From contig JASSKH010000026.1 in assembly GCA_031763025.1 (NCBI GenBank), forward strand, positions 9,536,408 through 9,600,407: a DNA stretch of 64,000 bases, written 5' to 3'. The notes beneath the pieces are model-generated. The model made no database searches and had not been told where the DNA came from. It worked only from the letters and a program-made list of their open reading frames with translations. This DNA is from Macrocystis pyrifera (taxonomy: Eukaryota; Sar; Phaeophyceae; Laminariales; Laminariaceae). This document shows, in pieces, positions 52,301 to 61,900 of the stretch. The translations under genes and the position numbers were made by a program. Numbering within the stretch: position 1 is the stretch's first letter; every line of letters starts with the position of its first letter.

Positions 52301-54997
52301 CACTACACAGAGGCGGCCGGTCTATACAGCAGTACAATGCGCTTCTTGAAATTTCAGCAAAATATTTCGATTCCTGAAAACAATACTCGTACGTGGTACG
52401 TTTTTCCCCCCACGGTTTGGGCACGAATCTTTACTGTAGTTTTATGTTTTTTGGAAAACAGCCCTGATGTAGCCTGCAGACGATATAATCGTGCGTCGTA
52501 TGTCAGCAGTATATCAATCATATATATATATAGTATGACAAACACACAACTTGCGACTACTATGGGGGTTCATAGTAAATAGGACCAAATATTGTTAGTA
52601 AACATAGGTAAATATATTGGTTTTTATGTATACCATAGGTCCTATTAACTATGGACCCCCGTAATATGAGGTTCGACGAAATCCTCGATCTCACAGCTGT
52701 TGCGTTTATTTTTTACGCGTAAATATGTACCAGGTATGTTTTCTCGTTTTATCGTATCATATACCAGGTACCTAGTATATTCACTGGAAGTGTTTCTTGG
52801 AATACCATGCAGTACGTCGTAGTGATCCTCCGAGTAGGGTATGCATTCCAGCCATGGCCCACGCCCAATCCTAACTGCTGGTGTGCTCCGCGAGAGCAGC
52901 GCGATCGTATGATAAAAGATCGGTGTTGTGAGCTTTTTTTTTCGCGATCCTGGACGACGTGCATCGAGTGAAATAACGGGGGCTGTGTCTCAGTTGGCTC
53001 ACCATAAATCGCGGACTAGTTATTCGTTGGCTACTAATAGGTATCAAAGGTAGTTGCGTCCGACGATGTGTGGCGTGTACATCTTGTGTGTCTGACTGAC
53101 GTGTTCGTGGCTCGACATGTGTTTTTTATTGATACGATACTATCAATAATAAGTCAACTACAGCAGTTGGGTTACTTGGCCACCCAACTACAGAAATAGC
53201 TGCCCCTGTCGATGAACAAGGCATGCCTTATCCACAGCCCTATTACGGAGGGCCATAGTAAATAGGACCTACGGTACACACGAAAACCAATACATTTTCC
53301 TTGTTTTTACTAACAATAGTCGGTCCTATTTACTACAGCACACTATGGTATGGCCCCCCGTAATAGTTGGCGTACTTACTAGTAGCCACCCAACTATTGC
53401 CCAGGCTTTTCAGTGAAGCCCAGCCAAGGGATATATGCCTTACTCACAGCTTCCAGTTGGCCTACTGCGCTACGCAACTACAGTAGTAACTATCAGGTAG
53501 TAAGTAGCCTTTATCAATGAAGTCCAGTCACGGCATGCCTTACTCACAGCTCTAGTTGGCGTGCTTCGCTATCAAACTATCAGGTAGTAAATAGCCTTTA
53601 TCGTGAGGTCCAGACAAGGCATATGCTTGCTCACAGCAGTCCTGGTTGGCTTACTACGCCACACAAGTAGTACTTACTAGAAACGTGAAGTCCGGCCGGA
53701 GGCATGCGTTACTCACAACGCCAGAAATGACAGGGGACCGATTCCATTTGCGACTGCCATTCCAATCGGTGTCGTACTTGATATGGTGATGATGTTGATA
53801 TTTTGATGATAATCTTACGATGGTGATGATGACGATATTACCACGTTCAGCCTATTTCCCCGAAATGTCGCCCGTCGTCACAATATCCTTGCAGATGGCG
53901 CTCATGCGGACCCAGCTGAAGTCGGTGGCTTCGGCTGCTCGCAGCGGGCCACAGAGGTACGCCTCCATGGTGTCGAACGTCGTCGACATTCCTAAACCCC
54001 AGGAGGCTTTTTTGGAAGAGATCGACAACGGCAGGGACACGCCGTTCGTGCCCCGCATCAGGGACAAGCCTAACGCTGTGACGCCCCTCGACCTCACGCC
54101 GGTGAGGTTTGTGTAGAGTGGTGGTTGTGCGACTTTTTCCGAGCGGGTTTGTTCGCGTATTGTTTTTTCTTTCTTCTCTTTTTACCACTACTGTGGATAG
54201 GATTCTAATCTTAACCCTCGACCCCATCGCCGGTAAGTTTGTTCTGTCCCGAATTATAAGGTTCGTTTCTATCCTTATATTAAATAAAAAAAGGTCCTAT
54301 AAATCGAGCCATAGTGGCACCCGGTACGGGTATATATGCCTAGTACACCAGGTATATATATGTGATATACCAGGTAGGTGGTTGTGCACCGTTTTTCAAG
54401 CGTATTTTTTTTCTGTCGGGTGGCGTGGAAGTTTTTAGCCCTTGCATATGCTGCAGTGCAGAAATTATGAAATCATGGTGCCAAGTATTGATAAGTCTCA
54501 TCCCAAGTGAGTATGTCCACGATAAAGTGCGTGAAGATTTTACGGACGTTTTTGTAGCCCTTTTACGACTTACTATCGGAAAACGTTATCCCACTCTAAT
54601 TCCAAGTAATTTTCCCCCAAACGTGGATGCGGTTGTGGAAGGCTTGGAGGGTTGGGGGTTGGGGGGTAGGAGAATTTTTTGTAAGGGTAACAGAGTTTTG
54701 TTTCCTTGGAAAATCAAGAAAAAAAAAGGCTCACGCTTTTAGCTCGCGCGCCCTCATTGTTAGTAGTAGACGGTTCCTGAGACCGCGCTTCTCGGTATTT
54801 AGTCGTTGCTGTGGTTGTGGTTGGCTACTGGTTGCTGGATGCTTGGTGTTGCGTGAGCACCGTTGTCTGGGGGGAAAGTTTATCGAAAGCACACCTGTGC
54901 GGTTCTCTTGTCGAACGCCGCTGCCTCTCCCTTCTCGAACATCTCTACCCATCTCTTGTGGAGAACCCCGCCCACCCCTCTCTTATCGAACACCCCT

Positions 54998-55037
<40 letters not shown>

Positions 55038-58000
55038 TACCCCTTCGGGGCCTAGATGAAACCAACACCAAAAGTGAGTGACAAGTGCGGTCTTGTCAAT
55101 CGTCTTATATGGTGTGAGCGCACCGTAATACTGTAGATATGTAGAACGATGCAGCGCAGGTGTCGTGAAACTCACCGCGTTGTAATTCGGGTACTCCCAC
55201 CTGTGTCACAATAGTGGGACCGGTATGCGCCAACCAGCAATACCGGCACTATACCGGCACTACTCCACGCAGAACAATGCCACACAGGTTAATCCCACAT
55301 GATGTCCTCCCTCTACCGTAGAGGTAGCACATTTCCGTTAAAATGTTTCCGGAATGACCGGGTTTCCAACACCCATTTTCGTGGGAATGTCAATCTTGTT
55401 TTGAAGTTTTTTTTTTTTTTTTTTTTTTTTTTCTGTACTTGAGGCCATGAGATTTTTCAACGGTATGCAGTTTGATTTTTTTCTGAAGTCGTTTTCGGGT
55501 GAGGTGTAGAGCTCCTTAAGTGAGGAGCCTCAGAAAAAATAGGGTGAACCTCTATCGCAGAACGCCTCATCTGCGCCAAGCGATTTCACCGTCATTGTAT
55601 GGGGCGGCCGGCACTATTAGTCACCTACTTCACCGCCACTCTATAAGGACCACTACTGTACCCTATGGTACCCCAGCTCTCCGGGTTGCTCCGTATGGCG
55701 GACGCTGTGATCACCACCTGTTCTCGACAATTCTTTCCTCTCAAGTCCCATTGCGGACAGCGTTAAGCTTCTAGCTACTACTGATAAAACAGCTACTGTA
55801 TTCGTTCTCTAGTTCCGAGGAATTCGTCCCGAAGGCTTGGGTGGGCTTATCAAAAGCTTGGCAAACACCGCTTATTCCCCCTCGTGTGAAAAAGATCCCT
55901 ACTCCCTTATCAAACCCCCCTACCCCTGTCTTGTCGAACACCCCTACCCCTCTCTGTATCCAACACTCATGTACTCCTATATTTTCGAACACGCCTCCCC
56001 GCTTGTCTAATAACATTTCTTGTCTCGCGTGCTTTCTCGCTGCTACCCCTAGATATCGACAGGCATGGGGATGGGCATGGAATCGGAGGGGCTTGATCAG
56101 TCGCTGGCCGATCAGTCGATGCAGGGCTCCGGTGAAGGGTTGGACCACCACCACCCCCACCCCTACGAGGTGGAGGTCCGGGCGTTCCACTACATGCCGG
56201 CGCAGGTGACGATATGCTCCGCTCCTCGCATCAGGCAGATCAGACGGATTATTATAGTAGAGCTCACCACTTATCCGAGGTTTGGTCTGATCGGCTTAGA
56301 TCCAGGGTTAGGGTTTGCTCTGATTGGCCTGATTGGCGTTTGGTTAGGGTTAGGTATATACGCCTCCTACACAGTGTGTGTCACCGCCATTTTCTCATTT
56401 TAGGTGGCGAGCAAGTCTACCCATTTTGATTTTCTGGATATTTTAGGGCGCAGCTGTATCACCCCTGATCGATAACCTGCACGACTTTCATTTTCTGCAG
56501 TTGAAATCACAGGGCGCAGCTGCATCATCCCTGATCGATCTTAGCGGCACGGTCTATCTAGATGATGGCCGGTGGCCGGTGGGATCCTGTGTGGCACAGG
56601 TCTTTGCGCACATGGGTTTGCCGGAGACCCATCCCGCAGTGGAGGTATACCGTTTTTTCGCTCATTTTTTTCTGACCGGTTGAGCTCCTAAAGTGAACAA
56701 ACTACTAGTATTAGTATTCCTGTTAAAATGATAAACTTACTACTAATATTAGTATTTGTTTTAGGACTATTCAAGGCGCATAGAAGTGTTGGTCGAGATT
56801 GAGCGGACGGACAAGCTTCTTCAAGGTCGAATGTTGCGGGTTGTGAGATATTGAACTCGTGGGAGGGGCTCAGAAAACAAGGCACCATCCCTGTATGCCG
56901 TGGGAATGCTCCAGATGGGATATGTTTAGGTACAGCTCTTGCACTACGTATCATAGCAGCTAATATCGAGTCTGTAAGGGATCTACGGTTTGTAGTAGAT
57001 CGTGATCTGTTCCCGTGTGTGAAACGACGTTAGAAAAACAGCTGTTCAGCAGCTTTTTTTTTTAATTCAAGTTTTGAATTTTTGATTGGAGCCGCACCTG
57101 CCGTTTTATCGTCGTTGGTGATATATTTTTTTAATCGTTTGTTGAGCGAAGCGAGCTGCTAGTTTACACGGCCGCCTATATATTGTATCTTACTATTAAT
57201 AATACGAGTATGTATTTTTTTTAAATATTTTAATATAGAGCATGCTTTAGTATACGTATTTTTGTTCAGCTGCGTGACGCCGGAGATACTTTTTTTTTCT
57301 CGGATATTTATTTGTGTAATTTGTTTTGTACTTTTTTTTATTCATCATTTATTTGCATTATTAGAGTGTCTGCGCAAAAGAAAGAATATTACGAATTTTG
57401 CTTATCTATTCCCCCGTTACCGACGACTAATCAAATATCCTAATCAAATTTGCATAAAAATGACGAAGTTATGCATTTTTGGATAGCTTATTATATTAGA
57501 GCCATATTTGTGTGATATGAGATTCGACCGCTGCATTCTGTTGGCCGAAAACTCTCCGGACGCTTTGGATTGGCCAAGCTTGCCCCGAGAGTGGCCTCGG
57601 ACCCTCGGACCATGTGTCTGCTACCGGCGGAGTTTTGCGAGAAGAATTGCTGCCGCTGATGCTGCATGCCTTTGCTGCCTGCTGCTGCAGCAGCAAGTAC
57701 TATTAGGTAGGTGCTGCTACAGCTGCTGCTGCTGCTGCTGTACGTCACCGACTACTGCTACTACTGCATGTAGTGTGCTGCTGCTGCTGCTGCTGCTGCA
57801 AGTAAGTGCTGTTGTTGCTGGAAACACTGCGACAATAAGCAAGCACTGCGGTGAGCAGGCGCTGCTGCAAACATAAGCGCTGCTGCAAGCGAGCGCTGCT
57901 GCACACAAGCAAGGTCTGCTGCAAGCAAGCGCTGCTGCGAGCAAGCGCTGCTGCAAGAGCTGTCGCAGGCGCTGCTGGTGCTGCAAGCACGTGCACCCTT

Positions 58001-58948
58001 GCCGCCACGCCCCTGATCTTCGTCGCTTCGACCCCTTTTCGGCCAGAGAGGACGACGAAGAAGGGGGGCGATCTTCTCGTTGTAGCGGCGTTGCTTGCAC
58101 AGCGAGTGTCGAGGAGCGCAAGATAGATCGCACTTCTGCCTGTTAGTGCTTGCTGCTGCTTACTGCTCTTCCTCCTGCAGCTGCTGCTGCTGCTGCTGCT
58201 GCTGCAGGTAGGTACTGCTGCTGTGCTTGCACGACTTCTTGTGTTCGGCTCGTTTGGTACAAAAAAAAGTGCTGCCGCTGCCGCAAGTGTTTTTTTGTCA
58301 AACATAAGAATCCAATATTTAGCTGTTTTTCGTCGACGATTATGCGCATGCCGAAAGGCTTTCGATTATGATTGCCTTTCCGACGGGGAAATCCTTGATA
58401 AACAAAAATATTTTGCAGCAGACACTCTATTTACTCATTTATTTGTTTAATTGTTTGTTTATTGTTTTGTTTTTTCATCTACGGCACTCATCTATTTTAT
58501 GTTTCGATTCATGGCTTATTTTTTTTTTCAACGCCTTTCACCAGCGCGCACAGTTGACGACAGTGTCAAATACCCACCGCGGCCAGAGTCCCTAGCGACA
58601 GCTACAGTACGAGCATACCCTACCTTACTATGTATTGAAATGACTAATGTCCAATACCGATGCGATACGATATAGGTCCAAGCCCCGGACGCCTCTCAGC
58701 TGATACGGCCGGAGCCGCTAGACGCGGACGATGCCCCCGCTGCCATCTTCGTCGATACGGTAGACGCCCTCGACAAGATGATCTCCGACATCTTGGGAGA
58801 TGGTGGTGGTGGTGATGGATCGGACAGCTCGAGCGACGAGGAGGGGGGGGGCGGGAGGGGGGCGGGGGGAGGGGGGGGGGGGGGGAGGTGTGCCGGGAGA
58901 TAGCGGTCGATCTGGAGCACCACTCGTTTAGGTGAATGGAGGGGATTT

Positions 58949-58979
<31 letters not shown>

Positions 58980-61900
58980 TCCTCATGTACTGATGTTCAT
59001 GCAGGACCGTAGTCGTATGACCATAGACCCTCGCATCCCTACAATGGGGGGGCGGGGATTGAAGATGGGAGAGGGCGGGAGAAGAAGAAGGGGGGGGGGG
59101 GGGGGGGCAGGGTCTTTTAGTCTGGCTGATTGGTTGATTCGATGGAGAATCGGGTGGCTTTGTGGGGGCGTGGCAAGAGGAGGAGGAGGAGGGGGTGGGG
59201 GTATGATTCATGTTTCCTTTGTTGCGGCGTGCTGTTGTAACACTCGGTTATTCTGCTTGCATCGCTCGTTGTCCGTGATCCTCAAACTCACCGCCTTCGA
59301 AGGACCAATGGTTGATGGTAGCGGCGGCGGAAGCGACGGGTAGCAATGCCTATATTATTGGATTTTCCTGCTTTTCTGCCTCTTCTCCTTTGCTTCTCCT
59401 CTGCCCTCCTCTTTCTCCTTTTTGCGTTTTCCTTTTGGAACGGTCTCACTTTTTTCTTGCTTGAGGTGTACGATGTGCTTTGGTTGTGATGTGTATCGTG
59501 TACCACTGCGTTGTGTTTTTTTTTCATCTTTCGTCTTTCTATTTTTCCTGGGGTAGTCATCCATTCCAGAGTTTTTTATCCTATTACGGACTAGATTGTT
59601 GGCGACGAGTTCACGTGAGAACAGCAACGGCAACAACACCAACTACGTTATATGCCAGGACCCTACCGTAGTTTTGTTTACCTTATCCCTCTGTCTCTCA
59701 CTGTTTTGTCTTTCGTTTTGGCAGAACCTTCCAGGGCGTGGTTTGCCTGATGCAATTGTCGACCAGGGAGCGAGACTACATCGTGGACCCTCTGAAGCTG
59801 CGGAAGGAGATGGGGAGGCTGCTGCCGGTGTTCACGAACCCCAGCATTGTGAAGGTGGGGGCGTGGCGGCTACGATAGCGTCGAGTCGATTTTAAGTTGT
59901 TGCAGTCGTTTTTATTGGGTGTTTTCTTTGTTGTCACCTTTTCGAGATCACTGCGTTACAGCGGATGGTATAGTAGCGGTAATGGGTGTCGGCTACAGCA
60001 CTACTGCTGTGGCATTCATATTTGTTAGTCTTTCTTGCGGTGGGGAGCAGTTCGAATAGTAGCAGTAAATACATTTTTCGTCATGGAACGGTTTTCGTGT
60101 TCTTCTTGGTAAGTATTCGTAAGGAACAGGCGTTTTTATGCGAGGGATTCGTGTCCTTCGTCCCCCTTTGTCCGAGTTTCTCACCTACCAGGTACCTGTT
60201 TTCTGTTATTCTTGTTGACCAGGTTTTGCACGGATCTGACCAAGACGTTCTCTGGCTCCAGCGAGACCTCGGACTGTATATTGTCAACTTGTTCGACACG
60301 GGTCAGGTACGCATGATATTTATTGCTCGTCCGACAAGCAACACGGGTGATAGGATGAGGCAACCCCCTCGGTCGAATTTCCAAGCTGATTTTTCTCGGC
60401 AATGGGGAAAGTGCATACGCCGAGAGATGCATGCATGTATGCGAATATCTCGATGAAACCTTTCGAAGGCCACCCTTTGTCGTGGAGAAATCGGCTCAGA
60501 AATCAAGTCCAGGGGGGGGGGGTTGTTGTTGTTGTATTTTTACACGTGTCACACGGTTTCAATACGTACGACATCAACACTTTTTGCTGTTTATCCGTCG
60601 CAAGCACGTACTTGGTGCGTACGTACGTGAGTACGTATGTATACTGGAAACGATTGTATCATACGATACCCGCGCTTCTTCGGCGCCCCCCCCCCCCCCC
60701 CCGTCCCCCCCGTCCCGCGACCAACACGCCCACGCAGTGTCTATTTTTTCGTGGCAAACACGTACCACTCTGTCTCGAAATACAAGTACCCCTGAAGTTG
60801 AACTAAAAGTTGAACTTGACGTTGCTTCAACCTCAGCGTTGTCCTCAACCTTGAGCTTGAATATGTACTTGTCCTAAACTGTAACCTTGACCTTACCTTG
60901 ACCTTGTTCTTAATTTCAACCTTGGCCCTACCTTGACCTTGACCTTGTCCTTGACCTTACCTTGACCTTTTTCTTGACTCTAACGTTGACCTTGCCTTGG
61001 CCGTGACCTCGACCTTGACGTTACCTTGTCCTTATTTTTTGTTAACTCTAACCTTTAACTCAACGCTGGCCTTGACCTCGACCTCGTCCTTGTTTTTAGG
61101 TATAGCCTTGACCTTACCTTGACCTTGACTATGTCCTTGACTTCGTCCTTGACCTCGACTATGTCCTTGACTTCGTCCTTGACCTTGGTCTCAATCTTTA
61201 TTTTCCACAGGCGGCGCGCCAGTTAAAGCTGCGGTCGTTCGGTCTAGCCCACCTGCTGCAGACGTTTTGCGACTTCTCCCCGGACAAGAAGCACCAGCTT
61301 AGCGACTGGCGCATGCGACCGCTCCCGGCAGACATGCTCAAGTGAGTGCTGCTGCTGGTGCTGCTGCTGCCACCGCCGCCGCCACCGCCGTCTTTCACTT
61401 GTGCTTGCACTTGATGGTGTAGGCAGTGGTTGGGAGGACTTTGGGCCGCACGGTCGTCCTATTTCGTTTATGTTGCTTGTTGTTGTTGTGTTTTTTTTTT
61501 TTTAAACTGTGTTCTCGTTGCTGTTGTGCGTACTACTGCTGTATGTGTTTTATTTTCCTAGTGATACGTATTATACCGCAGCGAACACACGAACACCAAA
61601 AACGCACAAGCACACCTACACCACACCCACAGCGCCTAAGCAAGCACACTCTACACAAAACGCACCCACCCGACACACTACCACAACATACAAACACCCA
61701 CCCACCCACACAAACAATCACCCACCCACACGCCGACAATCCCACAACCTCCATGATCTATCTGTTGGTGGCACATGCTCGCTGGCCTGGACTTGCACTT
61801 TCACAGATCCTGCTCAACATATCATGATGGCGAGTTCAGACCTACAGTGCAGTAGATGTACGGTAGATTGTGCTCTGTCCTGAGTCTGCAAATCGCCCAT

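Noticed and set aside
53895-53897. ATG at 53895 as the RRP6 start
   Set aside because: It directly follows a good acceptor and the N-terminal PMC2NT exons upstream match the family in phase, so it is internal.
56303-56350. Telomere-like GGGTTAGGGTTAGG words
   Set aside because: Only two or three units, in an RRP6 intron, with no array.
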